Part shown: piece after piece, positions 11,271 to 23,229 of the stretch
Position numbering within the stretch: the stretch's first letter is position 1
How the letters are laid out: each line of letters starts with the position of its first letter
Assembly: GCA_022410635.1 (NCBI GenBank)
Contig: JAJVDF010000773.1
Location: 520,901-584,900, forward strand
DNA: 64,000 nt
Origin: Tretioscincus oriximinensis
Taxonomy: Eukaryota; Chordata; Lepidosauria; Squamata; Gymnophthalmidae
Reading direction: 5' to 3'
The notes under the pieces: model-generated
Seen by the model: the letters and a program-made list of their open reading frames with translations, nothing else
What the model was told of the DNA's origin: nothing
Databases searched by the model: none
Made by a program: the position numbers and the translations under genes

Positions 11271-11621
11271 TCTGCTGATCTGATTAGATAGAACACCACT
11301 GATTTATTATTTAGCTTATTGTGAACATTGTAAATCTTCAGACTTAGAGAACTTTGTGAGCATTTTGAGGTACCAAGCTGGTGATGGCAGCAATTCCCCA
11401 ATCATCTGCTCTGCCATGATAATCTGGAAGATTGAAAGACATGGCCTTGCAGAGAATGTAGCTGAGATTTCATTTGAATTCTGAATTGGACAGAGACATC
11501 AACAAAGCTTTGTGCCCTGCTGAAGGAAAAAGAACACAGAACATGAAGGAAATTTGCTAGTGCACAGCCAGGATAAGTTGCAAACAAATAAATCTGCACA
11601 ACCAGCTGACTGTCAGTTATC

Positions 11622-11870
11622 CTGGTCAAGAGGGCAGTCTCAAGCAGAAGAAGGCAGAATCTTCACCTGTTTTTGACTTCATAAATGGTATTTCAGGAAT
11701 ACTGATCGTTTTTCCATCTTCATAGCTATCTTCCATGAATCCCATTCACCTGTCTTCCCTACACTTGCCTTCCATGAATTTGTCTAATTATATTTTATCC
11801 AGGCTTCTAGCTAGTGCCACTTCTTCTGGAAAAAATTCCATCAACCAATAACCCTCTGAATGCATACTTG
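11622..11870 (-). mobile_element. CR1-like LINE 3' region, antisense
   Basis: Contains antisense CR1 phrases: 'gggcagtctcaagcagaaga', then 'tttccatcttcatagctatc', 'cctgtcttccctacacttgc' and 'cttctggaaaaaattccatc', the last being the inverse of the 'aattccat...gaagagg' part seen at 56490. Diverged. Confidence 0.6.
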
Positions 11871-12124
11871 TTGATTACTTTACATTTGTCAGATCACATA
11901 TGTATTACTGGATTTAACTCCAGTGCTGAAAATATTCTGAAAGCTATCAGGCAGATATGGTTTTTGTCCATTTCTTATTCTTTTATTGTTTTTCCTGTAA
12001 GTTGAATAAGAGCTTGGAGTTTCACAGGATTTCCAATTATGAGCATCCCTGGGATGTGATATCAAGAAGAAGTACAAATATGTATGTGTTGTGGAAGAGA
12101 ACTGCAAATTAAGAAGAAGAAGTA

Positions 12125-12235
12125 GACCTGTCTACGAAAGCTTATGCCAACCACTTTTCTCAAGTTAGTCTCAAAGTGCTGCTAGCTCCTTTGCTGGACT
12201 TTCTGCTAGACTAACACGGCTATTTCTCTGAAATT
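12125..12235 (+). repeat. Reptile interspersed repeat ('cgaaagcttatgcc' type)
   Basis: Reads 'gtctacgaaagcttatgcca', then 'tagtctcaaagtgctgctag', 'ctcctttgctggact' and 'gactaacacggctatttctc'. This block is familiar from many reptile genomes. Four antisense fragments occur elsewhere in the window. I cannot say whether it is a SINE or part of a DNA element. Confidence 0.65.
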
Positions 12236-13480
12236 GACTGCAAATTAAATGACTCTGGGAAAATAGCACAGTAAAATATTGCATTACTCTATATGAAGTG
12301 TGCTCTGGATTTCTTTTTTGGGTATCACTGATGCATGCCCTGCTCCTAGTTGATTATATGATCACCTCCCATCTCCATCATGCAGATTCTTTGGCAGGGA
12401 TTTACCTGGCAGCTCTTCATTTACCAGACAGTTTGCTTTGCCCCTGAGGTATAGCCATTCTCTCTCTGGGTTCCCTACGCCTATTCAAAAATCCAGATCT
12501 ATTTTTTGCAGGTAATTTTACTTCAGAGTTTACAAAGGAAGAGCCCCAAACCATATACTTCCAAAGTGATAATTCCTGTTTCCCAAAAGTTCAAGATGAG
12601 TACATACAGTTCTCAGACTTAACGATTACCTCAGTCAATTACCTTGAAGGGGTGGCACTATTTTTCTCTTTTCCAATAACAAAATGGAGGTTGCGTATTA
12701 ATAAGATGTAGTGTTGAAGTCAGGTATCTTTTGCAGACTGGAAATGTATCCATTGGTAAATTGTTCCATAGTTCCAGAANCCTTTGAAGTGTTCATCAGC
12801 TAAAGTGCATCAAATATTAATTTGGTTCAAACAAAATCCTTAAAAGGGTGAACATCTGAAATGCTATCAGTTCTGAATATATCTGTTATATGTTAACTCT
12901 GATCATAATAAAANACAGAGTTTAATCTGGATAAAAATCATTTTCTTATTGCATTGAGCCAACATTTGAAGTCACTTTCCATTTTTCCCTTGAATTATTC
13001 TTCCAGAATATGAGTAAAATGTATTTGGATTATGTGAGTTCTGAGGATGCTTCAGTCTTTGCCCATTTTTATTTTAAGTGTGAACATGAACTGGATTTTT
13101 GGAGATGGAGACCATATTATTAGAGGTGGACAGAGGAATGGTTCTCAAATCCCTCCAGCCAATGACAGCCGTCATTTTTGGAGTTATGCTTGGGATGAGA
13201 GTGATATAACTATGAGGGACAGAACACACCACTACACATTATTTTGCCTCTTTAGCAACAGTGTCTCCCCAGTTTTCTACTGGGAATTTTCTCTGACATG
13301 AAAGGGGCTTTCACACAAAAGTGCCATTCTGTTTAAATGCCTGTGGGAAAGAAGTACAGTGTGTTGCATTACTCCTCTTTATCATACCTCAACCATCCAA
13401 TCTTCATATGCCTGCCATCTCCCCCCCCCCTCATTTGTTCCAGACATTCCAAGGATCCTGTCCTTCCCCCCAAAAAAACC
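12236..13480. other. No gene seen
   Basis: There is an 84-codon frame at 13047-13301 with no recognisable motif. No RNA genes and no repeat I can name. Confidence 0.4.
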
Positions 13481-13692
13481 CTGTAGCACACAGAGATATC
13501 TTGGCACTGCCTCCAGGATGGAGCAACAGGCAATATTCCTCCAATACAGGGAATCAAGAACAGGTAAACTCTTCTCAACTCTTTTACTTGGACTGCCCAA
13601 ATCCAATTGGTGGGCCACTGTGTGAGACAGAATGCTAGACTAGATGGGTTGTAGCCCAATTCAACATAGCTCTGGTGTTTGTACGTGTTCAT
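13481..13692 (+). mobile_element. CR1-like LINE 3' end
   Basis: Contains 'gcctccaggatggagcaaca', 'cagggaatcaagaacaggta', 'ggtgggccactgtgtgagac' and 'agaatgctagactagatggg'. It is close to the copy at 56435. The overlapping open frames in this stretch are read across this 3' UTR and are not genes. Confidence 0.8.
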
Positions 13693-14254
13693 TACTTTGC
13701 AGCTGTATAATGCAAATGTATTAGAAAGACTAGAACAAATAATGGGGGTGGGGAGGGAGTAAATGAGCAGGAAAGAAAAAGGTTGGGTGGATATGAGAAA
13801 GCAGTGAGAAAGTCCATACAGTGATCATGGAAAGATATACAGGGGGGNAAAAAGATGAAGATCATTTCACTCAGTAGCATCTGAAGAGAATAGGGTGCAC
13901 ATTGGCTAGCTGCCAAAGAAGCTGGAGTCTCATGACTGATCTGAAATAACTTATTCCTTCTCCCATGGTGACAAACCTGTTTCCTTCCATAAAAAGAACA
14001 GTTTTCTGTGCATCCAGGCTAATGTGCCTTCATTGCTTGTTGACCAACTTCAAACCATTTGGCTCTGCTGACTTTAGGAATACATTTTAAGGATCTGTTA
14101 TAATTCATCTCACGTATTGTAGAAGTAACAGATTCCTAAAATGCATTACTGAGACTGTACAACAGGTCCCATGTCCTTACTATGGGCTCCTGGCAAAATT
14201 ATTGTGTTAATTCAGAGTGGTAGCGTAGCTACGAGAACAAAGATAGTAACCTAG

Positions 14255-14434
14255 ATGCGATGCCGGAATGTCCTGGAAGAAATCACACAGTACAGCNAAA
14301 TGTTCGCTCCACAGCTCAGGAATCAGTTCACATTCCAACAGCATGTCCAGCTCCAGCAACATCAATATCAGCAAGAGAAAGAACTNCCAAGTTACTATAT
14401 TACATATATACACAGCTATGACCAATCATGCTAA
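14255..14434 (+). other. Open frame of 59 codons with Gln-rich composition; possible decayed exon
   Basis: An open frame begins at an ATG preceded by 'cctag' (acceptor-like). It runs through a stretch rich in Gln and His codons (QQHVQLQQHQYQQE) and stops at 14432. The minus strand of the same stretch is also open (14425-14207), which weakens the case. There is no clear splice donor, two N bases fall inside, and no family is recognised. It could be a conserved non-coding element, an old repeat or chance. Confidence 0.2.
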
Positions 14435-15149
14435 AAGTCAGAAGTAATGAGATGTCTTTGCTTACACTTCAATTGCATCATCTCTGTCTTGCAAGTAGAT
14501 TGCATCATCTACCTTGTACTTAGATTGCATCATTTTAATATACTGAATCACAGTTTACCTAGAATAGAACTAGTCATGCCCAGACAACTTTACTTGGTAA
14601 TGATCCTTTTTTCAGACCCAATACAGATCATCAAGGAATCAGAAACCAATTGCAGTGATGCTAGTAGCGGTGGAGAAGTTCTATATTAATTAGAACAGTG
14701 CCAAAAACACTATGTGCTTGTGACTCCCTTAGTGTCATCAATAATTTTTCTAAACATGCATTTCTTAGCTTTCTTGCACTAGAATACAAGAAAGGAATGA
14801 AAACATGTCCATGAGCAAAGGCTAAANAGGCTTAATCATTGACTTAGTAAAGGAAAAAATAAGAAATAAATATGTTGGCTACTGGTGGGTTTCCAGGCTG
14901 GGTGAGGGAATGTATCTTCACTTCTAAATCAACTTACCCAACATGTTTTGACCCTGCAGAAAATGGCTTACAATTACCTACTTTGATTCAGCATCAGCTT
15001 TGAAGCCTAGATCACACTTTTTAATGGTTTCTTCTATTATTCTGAGCATCTAAAACTGCATTTGTATGAATAGTCTGTAAAAAGTCCACAGTTTGGAAAG
15101 AATCTAGAATCCTGTCTCTTACATTAGTGACCCACTAATGGATTCTGGG

Positions 15150-15330
15150 CATTCNCAAGCAGAAAACAGACAAAATCTTCTCCCTATAAATGACTTTTAG
15201 ACATCCTGCCTGATTTCCAACCTAGAGGCAACACTTGTCCTACCTGAATTTGTCTAACTCTTACAGCCATCCATCCTAGCTACTGTCAACACTGATATTA
15301 AATACTATAGTCCAATGACCTTCTGAATGG
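15150..15330 (-). mobile_element. CR1-like LINE 3' region, antisense, diverged
   Basis: Contains 'aagcagaaaacagacaaaat', 'tgatttccaacctagaggca' and 'tacctgaatttgtctaactc', the antisense of the CR1 3' UTR part seen at 56530-56690. It is heavily mutated. Confidence 0.5.
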
Positions 15331-15409
15331 AAATAAAATACTTGATCTTAATAGTGTTAACTCTCTTGTCCATTAGGTTCAAAAAGTGCTCCCTGGTTCT
15401 AGCACTGTG

Positions 15410-16918
15410 TGGGTGTGTGAAATAAAAATATATCTATCTACCATGCATGTTTCTATAATTCTCAGTCATTTTCAAAGATTTCAAAGATTTGGGCTCTAGC
15501 AACTTGATTTGCTAGAGGAAATATTCCAGTTCTTTTGTTTTTCTAAATTGGCCTTTTCAGTATTGGACCTTTCAATATTTCTAAAACTGTAGATTATATA
15601 AGAAGAGAGCTGTTTGCCNGAAGAGAGCAGTGAAGCAATGGAAATGGTTTTCTGGAACAAGATTTGAGACGTTAATGGCACTAAGGAGATCAACAATATC
15701 TTAATATGAATATTTAGGCATGCATTAAGGAAAAGATCATTTTTTCAAAGTAAAATAGGAACATGAATTTCTTATTTGAAAAGTCTATAATGAGAAACAT
15801 GGAGTTTTATATGCCATTCTGCTAATATAATTAGATCTGACATTTGCATGCATTAATTTAAGCTCAATTAAACTCTACAGAAAAGTCTAAACTTTTAGTT
15901 TCTGTCACTCAGACTCTTATAACTGTTATGTGAATAGAGGTATGGACATAAAGGAAGAAAATTCCATTTCAGGTTATATCTACTGGTTAACTTTCTAAGT
16001 AGATTTAGATGTATAGATAAACTCTGATAGTTATAACCGTATATTACTTTCAATTGGCAAATTACCATACTGCACTCTTGAATGTTACCNATGCTTATGA
16101 GGAGAATTTGAAGAGTTTTTATTTCTTCTTTAGTTAAACTGCATGCAAATGTCCCTCAATATCTCTCTATAGTTGGATATACTAGAATAATTTGGGAGAG
16201 TAGAATAGCCCACTCTCTAAATTGCCTGGGTCCTATTTATGAAATTATGGTGACTTGCCTTGATAGAAATACAAGGAATACCTCCCTGTCCCCCAAAAAC
16301 GGGTGTGGAAAGTCTACAAAATAGAGGGTGAGCAGAAAAAAATACACTATGCCAAACATAGAAGTNAAAATTGCTTGCACAACAATACAAACGTTTTACT
16401 GAGTAAAATTTAGTCCACAATAGTTACACAATACATTTTTAAAAGGTCTCTCAAGCACCAGAAATGGTGTGGTCGATTGGTTGCAGTATAATGAAAATGT
16501 CCAAATAGTGTATACATGTTTCAACCAAAGAGGCCAATACATGAAGGAAACAGTTCTCACAGAAAATTCATGGGTACCAGTATGTAGAATATGCAGGTGC
16601 AAATGCACTAAATCTAAAAAGAACTTCTTGGTAATGTTAAAAAGGTGAGTCAAGACCAAAGTACAAAGCAAATATATGGGGGTGCTCCCTAGTAATCAAG
16701 TTCCAGGCTTGGCATGGTCCAGGAGATAGGGCACCATGTTTGTGCAGTCAAATCTACCCCCNGTTGGACAACTGTCTGTCCAATTCGAGGGGTGAATTTG
16801 ACCATAGCAATGTGCACTTCCTTAGCAACATGCACTTCTGGTGGATATCTCTCAATTAGTACAGTATATCTTACAGTACAGAACATCAATGCCTCCAATC
16901 AAANGTCAATCTGATAAA
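15410..16918. other. No gene seen
   Basis: AT-rich. Minus-strand frames of 66-91 codons (15696-15496, 16420-16217, 16671-16396, 16898-16689) show no domain. No repeat could be named with confidence. Confidence 0.4.
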
Positions 16919-16921
16919 CTG

Positions 16922-17049
16922 AATATGTGGGGTTATTTGACCATCTTCNGTCCTGAAGAACTGGACTACAACCAGAAAAAAGAAAACATGAAAAAACTGT
17001 TTTGTCAGACTTGTTCTTCAGGGCTGAATTTGTTTTAAATGCACATATT
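16922..17049. mobile_element. Short palindromic element, family A
   Basis: The left arm 'aatatgtgg...cttcngtcctgaagaactgg' pairs with the right arm 'ttcttcagggctgaa...gcacatatt'. It has the same core as the copies at 2070 and 32332. It is non-coding and has an A-rich centre. Confidence 0.6.
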
Positions 17050-17184
17050 TAAATGCCTTAGGCTGCCTTTGTTATCATATCTGGACTTGAGCATTTATTG
17101 ATTTTTAGCTGCATTGCTATTTGAATGAAAGATGGTCTGTAAACATCAGGTTCAGGAATCTGTTCTTGGAAATTTNAAAAAAAT

Positions 17185-17505
17185 CCAAAAGAAAAAAGGA
17201 GAAGAAGAAAAAGAAAAAAAAAGAACTTTTTTATATATACTGCTTTTCTCACCCTAAGGGACTCAAAGNGGCTTAGAAGGGTAATTTTCACCCAAAGCTG
17301 ACATTCCCGACCAGACTGTGGTGGTTCCCATTTATCTAGTTGCAGTCAATTGCAATTTCTTGCAATTCTTGCTTTAGAATAGCTGGGTTGGCTAGAGCTA
17401 CCGGCTAGTAGAAGGTGCTCACCCCTCCCCATGCACGACACAGGGCTTCGAAACCCGATCTCTCAGATAAGAGACTGTCTCCTTATTGACTGCACCATTC
17501 ATGGC
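17185..17505 (-). mobile_element. tRNA-derived SINE, second family, antisense
   Basis: On the plus strand: an A/G-rich tail (the (CTT)n tail reversed), 'actgcttttctcaccctaag', 'gggactcaaagnggcttaga', then 'agttgcagtcaattgcaatt' and 'cttgcaattcttgctttaga', ending in the reversed head 'gggcttcgaaacccgatctc'. It matches the sense copies at 9143 and 22285 throughout. Confidence 0.8.
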
Positions 17506-17509
17506 AGCA

Positions 17510-18425
17510 GGGACATCATACTCCTGAATTTTTGGTAAAAAAACTTCACAGATTTCTCTAGGTGGCTGGCAAAATCAGCTTAACAACCTGTTTTAATAAT
17601 TTATAAACAAACCTAAGCTCTGTTGGAGATGAACCACTGTATAAATATGAGGCACTTATTTCTGCAAGCTGCTGTTGTTGCAGGGAACATTATTACAAAA
17701 TTAGCAGTGTATATCATGAAAGATACTTAATTTGATTTTCATGGTTTGAGAAGAAAAGATGAATTATATATATTTTCCCTCCATCTTTAATTGTGGGTCA
17801 CTTTGAACCTCTAGATTATACGAGTGTGATTGGTTAAAATTNATGTTAGACATTAAAGAAAAGATAGCTGATATTAAGTCAGCCACAGAAGAAAAATATT
17901 GTCATTGTTACTATGGAAATAGTGAAACCAATGGGAATCAGAAATTGCACGCCATTCTTAATAGTCATCCATAATTGCACGGCCAAAAGATCTTAGGTTC
18001 AGCTGGTTTNAAAAAAAAATCAACTTGTCACAGAAGAGGTATAATTTGCCTTTTTTTTTTAAAGCTACAGAATATGATTTACGAACATTTGGCCTTTTCT
18101 TTGCTATTGCATCACTGAAATATCATAATTTTGAAAGTTAAGATATGTATTTGAACAAGGGATTTCTAATTAATGAACTTTTTTCAATGAGATATAAACT
18201 CAAAGCACATCTAACAAAGATCTTAGTACTGATTTTAGCATGTAAGGATTCTCTGCCTAGGAAGATCTGTTACCTAGATAAGGTGTTACAGTATCTCCTC
18301 TTTTGCAGTTTTCTAGTATTTGAACAGAATAATGCCTTCTGGTTGATGCATATAATATCATAGCAGTTTGATATTCTGTGTTTTTCAGATGTTGTTGAAT
18401 GCTAATAGCCATGAACCTAAGTCTC
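17510..18425. other. No gene seen
   Basis: AT-rich DNA with homopolymer runs. Only short open frames, none protein-like. Confidence 0.4.
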
Positions 18426-18429
18426 CTTG

Positions 18430-18930
18430 TGCAATCTAGAACATCAGGCAAGAATGCCTTCCATGAGGAGGATGTAATGAAGAGAACGTGNGAGTGGAAG
18501 TGCTAAACAAAACTGTATCTATTGACACAGCTTTCCTTAAAGCTATTTCTAGGAAAGGACGTGCCATTAAGACAAAGGTCCCATTAGCACTCATGATTTT
18601 TAGTGAGTTGGTATAATGTTCAATCCACCCCGAGAGGTCACGAATATTCAGCAATCCACGGATATTCCAGCCCTGCAGTTTGTCTGATTCCACAGCGGAT
18701 AATTCTATAATCCGAAAAAAAATCTTCATGGAGACATTCAGTAAAGTGAACATGGTAAACCTTGCAAGACTTTGAAGCTATGTGTAAAAGTTCATTGGCT
18801 GTTGGCTCACAGAAGTAAGGCACATAGAGAATGCTGGGAATTGTATTAAGGCAAGTTCAGCAATGCCTTATGGGATTTGTCATGTGACCAGAATGCTAGG
18901 CAATTATTGGAGCAGTGTAGAAACTGGAAG
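18430..18930 (-). repeat. Unclassified interspersed repeat with a conserved frame, copy 2
   Basis: On the minus strand the shared block reads in one open frame of 105 codons (18753-18436), with SAVESDKL, GLLNIRDLSGWIE and a further part not kept in the 58 kb copy. Upstream (18930-18760) it also matches the 58 kb copy, with 'cactgctccaataattgcct' and 'cataaggcattgct'. Compared with the other two copies it lacks a piece, and the frame is kept across the gap. The family and function are unknown to me, and no terminal repeats were seen. Confidence 0.6.
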
Positions 18931-18934
18931 GTAA

Positions 18935-21900
18935 ACGAGGTGGGATCCCAAATGTGTTTTTAAAGAAACAGCGAGGCAAAATTGCTTAGGTAAACATGAA
19001 CATGTCTAAGGGAATTCTGATCACCTCTAGGCTGATAAGAAAGGCTTGGGTTTAACAATTGACTGAAACTGAAATTCTAGGCCAAGAAGCTCAGGTTATA
19101 TATTTTGAGAATGAAACATGAAGATCATCCTAAAGATACAGGGACACATCCATCCAAAAACCNCATTTCACTATAATTTTGAACTAAGCTAAAACTGTTT
19201 CTCTCTCTGTAGAACTACTCCATCCTCTTTTATCTCACCTTGCAAACCCTTTTTGTAAACAGAGTCTTCCTTCCNTTTGTAAACATGGTGCGTCTGCCCT
19301 CTTTCCTCTCACGGAGACCAGATACTGAAGATGTGCACGTCGTGACTTTTGTCTCATCTAGCACATCCTTGCACTTGATTCCTATCATTTTGCAAAAGCA
19401 ACAATTCTTTATCTGTTTCAGTCAATGTTTATTATCAACTTTTGAGAACCCAAAATTGTCACACTTTCTATACAACTGATTTCTGTATCACATTTCTGTA
19501 CCCCAAGTTTACTCTGCAAATGTCTTTGTTGTGTCATATTCCTTCTTTTTGTAATTTTGCATAATTCCAAGACTGGCACACCCCTGATATAACCCTGTCC
19601 CCCATTGTTTCACTTCAGCCAAATCCCTTGCCTTCACCTTTTCCTTTTGAAAAATCCTAATATATTCATTGCTAGAAATAAACTGATGTTTTGGGATCTT
19701 ATGTCTTAGTGTGTAAACTGTCTTGTCACATACTGAGCCCTCTGGCATCATCTGGTAAGTAGAGTTTTATGCAGTTCATGTTAAGTGTATTCTGATTGGC
19801 CAGTGAGCTTCGGGGTCTTCTGGTGACCACAGATCTTTGTGGATTTCTCCATTGCTTCTGATGCCTTGCAATTTGGAATTTCCCTGCCATTGCTCTAGCG
19901 TGGGAATTTTGAAGTGCTTTCAAGTAGCAGAAGTAACAGGGAGATCTGCAAAGATCTGCTGCCATGGTCCCCAATACTTCAGATTTTTTTAAAAAACCAG
20001 CTGAATCTGGCCTGATTTGGGGCAGGAAAGAAGGGGAAACAGCAAAAGAACATAATGTTGAGCGATTGAAAATACGAGGATCTTCTGTAATCANGGGTAG
20101 GAGAATTAAGTAGATTCTTAGAGCTAATATCCTTAGGGCAAAAATAGCATTGGTGTGGCATGAATGAAGCATAGATGGTTAATCAATGGCCTTCAGAACT
20201 CAAAGTGTGCAGAGTTAATTTAGTCATAGCATCCAGTTCTTTTTCTGTAGCAAAGAAAAGAATAGAGCCTGGTACATTGTTACCATAGAAATCTAATCAA
20301 ATGAAGAAATTTGCAACAGTGTCTGGTGTGTATGTTTTATGTAAGACTAAATATAGATTAAGATTTGGGCTACACTTATCTTATTAAGGAACAATTCAGT
20401 TTAATCAGATGGTCCTGCACTCCAGCATTGTACTAGGCAGGAAAGATTGCTTCCTATACACATTTTTCATCTTACACTGTTGTATTGATGATATATTAAT
20501 GTTAAAAGTTCCTTCTTACATCTCATCACATGAGATCTCAACCTGTTGAAGATCGTGGGGCAATTCTTCACTGGCTGGTATAACATTCCAGCGAGCATAC
20601 TCCCATCTGCATGCTGGTGTGGTCTAAAGAAAGCCTTGCCCAGNGCCTCCATTAAGTCAGATCGGTGTGTAGAATGGAGGTTCTCAATTTTGCTTACTGA
20701 TTCACTAAACCATCCATTATGGAATCACCCTTGAATGGAATATGCTGAAATCATGTAGCTTATCATATTTAGCTGTTGATCATAAGCATTTGACTTTTGA
20801 TTGATCTTTATCTTGAGATCACATCTTGTATACACAGACAGGCAGACAAACACACACACATCCAAAATGTGCAGTGATTTAAAGCTGAAATAATGCAATA
20901 TTGAACTGCAAATCATAAATAACAAAAGTGGGAATGAAACAATAGTATGTACTATCTGCAGAGAATCATGCCCATTAATGATGAAATCTCTCTTCTCTAA
21001 ATTTTAAATTCTGGGCTTTGTGAAATATTACAGAGAACAGCCAGTTGCCTCCCCTCTGCTTATGCCTTTGATCACCTCAACCACAAGAGCAATTTGTTTC
21101 TGCACAGCACAGGCTATTTCACACCACACTGGCTTGCTTTAGTCCACTAAGAGCTTTACCTCCACCAATACTCTCCATCTGCACTGTGGATTGCTCATCC
21201 TGACTCAACTTTGGAAATAAAAACATCTGGGGCTCTGAAGTTGGGTTTTTAAAGCCAAACATCCAGAAGCAGCACAACTCCAGCACCACTTCCTGATGTC
21301 CAGTAAAATGGCACTGAATGTGGTATAACAGATGACGTGTTTTAGCTAACCCACGGATTGGTCTTCTAACTCCGTGTAAACAGAGCCTTCTGGTCTTGTC
21401 AAGTTGAGATCATGCTATTCCATTGCAATCTAATCAGCTAATACAAGTNTCAAGAGCATAGCTAAAGTCTCTTTTCTTCTAAAGTCATTTTGAAAACTGA
21501 CAAAGCAACACAGAGACATACTGGTTCTGTCAACTTGATTAGCAAAATTAAAGTGTCTTCAGGTAACACTCAGGAAAATAATGGGAAGACATCTTGAGAA
21601 TTAAATTTAGACTATGACAAGTATCACTTGTCACTTGATAGTTTAGTGATATTATGTCATGTGATGTGAGATCAAAAGTTTCACTGAAGGGTGTGAAAGT
21701 GATCGTTGATTTCTTTACAGTGCCAAGAGGATCCTAAATCATCAGTTTAATCAAAGCAGTACATTTTGTGTTATGGAGTAGGTGAATTGCATTTATGATT
21801 AAACTAGCCAGTGTTATTAATATGAAAAATGAAAAGCAGAATGAAATAGTTTTATGCAGAAGTTACTGATTTTTATAACAGAATACTTAGAATACAGATA

Positions 21901-22160
21901 AAGCCTTCATTCCATTAGAAACAATAGAAAGCGACTTGAGATTTAGTCTCTCAATTTTTGTTAGAAAATTGCATCACTTTAAAATATTTTATAGCACCTC
22001 AGATTAGGTAGAGGATTTTTAGTAAGAAAAAATTAAAAGATAGTCACCCAAACCTTCAACTCTGTGGTGAGATCTGTGTGGTGATTTTATGATGCTGAGA
22101 GATCTGACCTCAAGGCATATTCAGCATCAGTGCAGCAGCCATGTGGGTACAGCACCCAAC
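18935..22160. other. Long stretch without recognisable genes
   Basis: Contains scattered short open frames, the longest being 148 codons on the minus strand (20172-19726) with an internal N and no domain I know. Composition is ordinary. There is a possible decayed element around 21230-21400, with weak inverted ends 'ggctctg/cagagcc'. No RNA gene. Confidence 0.4.
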
Positions 22161-22164
22161 CCTA

Positions 22165-22276
22165 GGCATGTTGTCGTAATTTTATTTTATTTTTTATTTA
22201 TACTTATACCCTGCACTATACCCAAAGATCTCAGGGCAGCCAATAAAACAACAATGCAAAATTAGCATATTAAATC
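22165..22276 (-). mobile_element. L2/CR1-clade LINE 3' end, antisense
   Basis: Contains 'tttatttatacttataccct', 'gcactatacccaaagatctc' and 'agggcagccaataaaacaac', the reverse of 'ggctgccctgagacctttgg...' seen at 40870. A SINE follows immediately. Confidence 0.7.
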
Positions 22277-22284
22277 AGTATCAG

Positions 22285-22580
22285 TCACTAAGGAATCTGT
22301 CTCTCAGATGGGAGATCAGGTTTCGAAGCCCTGTGTCGGATATGGGGAGGGGTGAGCACCTTCCACTAGCCTGTAGCTCTAGCCAACCCAGCTATTCGAA
22401 AGCATGAATTGCAAGAAATTGCAACTGACTGCAAGTAGATACATGGGAACCACCACAGCCTGGTGGGGAAGATAGAATGTAAGTCTTTGGGCAAAATACC
22501 CTTGTAAGCCACTTTGAGTCCCTTTGAAAGGTGAGAAAAGCAGGGTATAAATACTCAGTTCTTCTTCTTCTTCAAAACTA
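22285..22580 (+). mobile_element. tRNA-derived SINE, second family, best preserved copy
   Basis: The head reads 'tctctcagatgggagatcag' then the B-box 'gtttcgaagccctgtgtcgg'. The body is 'ctctagccaacccagctatt', 'cgaaagcatgaattgcaaga' and 'accaccacagcctggtgggg'. The tail is 'taagccactttgagtccctt' with 'gcagggtataaatactc', ending in (CTT)n. All six copies in the window share this order, which defines the family. The pol III head is visible. Retroposition by BovB machinery is an inference from the 3' end. Confidence 0.85.
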
Positions 22581-23229
22581 TATTTTCATACAGTGCTAAT
22601 TTTTTAATCTCTCTGCCTTGCGCTCTGTTAGTGGCCTTACTAGATTACTTGATAGTAATCTCAAATAAACAAAAGGAAAGAAATCCTTTAAATTCATTCT
22701 TTATATAGAATGTGTAACTTCTTTAGATAGGATGTGTAACTGTTTTGGAGCTTGCTTGGCTATAGAAATCTTGTTTAGAGAATGATAAAATTTCAGTGAC
22801 TACGATTCCTGACCTATCCTCCTTCCATTAAGATATTTACATGGAAATATATAGCCATGGGACAGCTGTACCTTGTGGAACATTTCAGCGAAGGTTGTGG
22901 AGAAGGCAAGAAGTTTCCCAAAACTTCTTCCAAACTGTTCTGATCTTGTATGGTTAAAATGTGCATTGAAAAATATTGTCACCACTCCTTACGATCTAGC
23001 AGTCTGGTACAATGAGTCATGAAAAATAGTTAACTTTAAAGGTGCACGGTCGGCTAAACCAATGTGAACAGGATCGATTCTGATCTGACCCTACTTAAAT
23101 TGAATCTCTTTGTTTGACACCATTCTTGTCAAATTGAACTACCCTCCTATTCAGAGGGTGACTTGTTTGATTTGAATGGAACCTTTTGTTGAGCAAAAGT
23201 CACTCACAATCATTCTCTGATATCAGCCT

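Noticed and set aside
13321..13692. Several overlapping frames (105, 88, 107, 78 codons)
   Set aside because: They lie over a CR1 3' UTR and a C-rich run; the sequence is explained by the repeat.
19726..20172. 148-codon minus-strand frame
   Set aside because: No recognisable domain, one N inside, no splice or promoter support, and ordinary composition. Frames of this size occur by chance in 64 kb.
22285..22580. tRNA gene suggested by A/B-box-like sequence
   Set aside because: The B-box belongs to a SINE head. There is no cloverleaf with a proper acceptor stem, and the sequence continues into a SINE body and tail.
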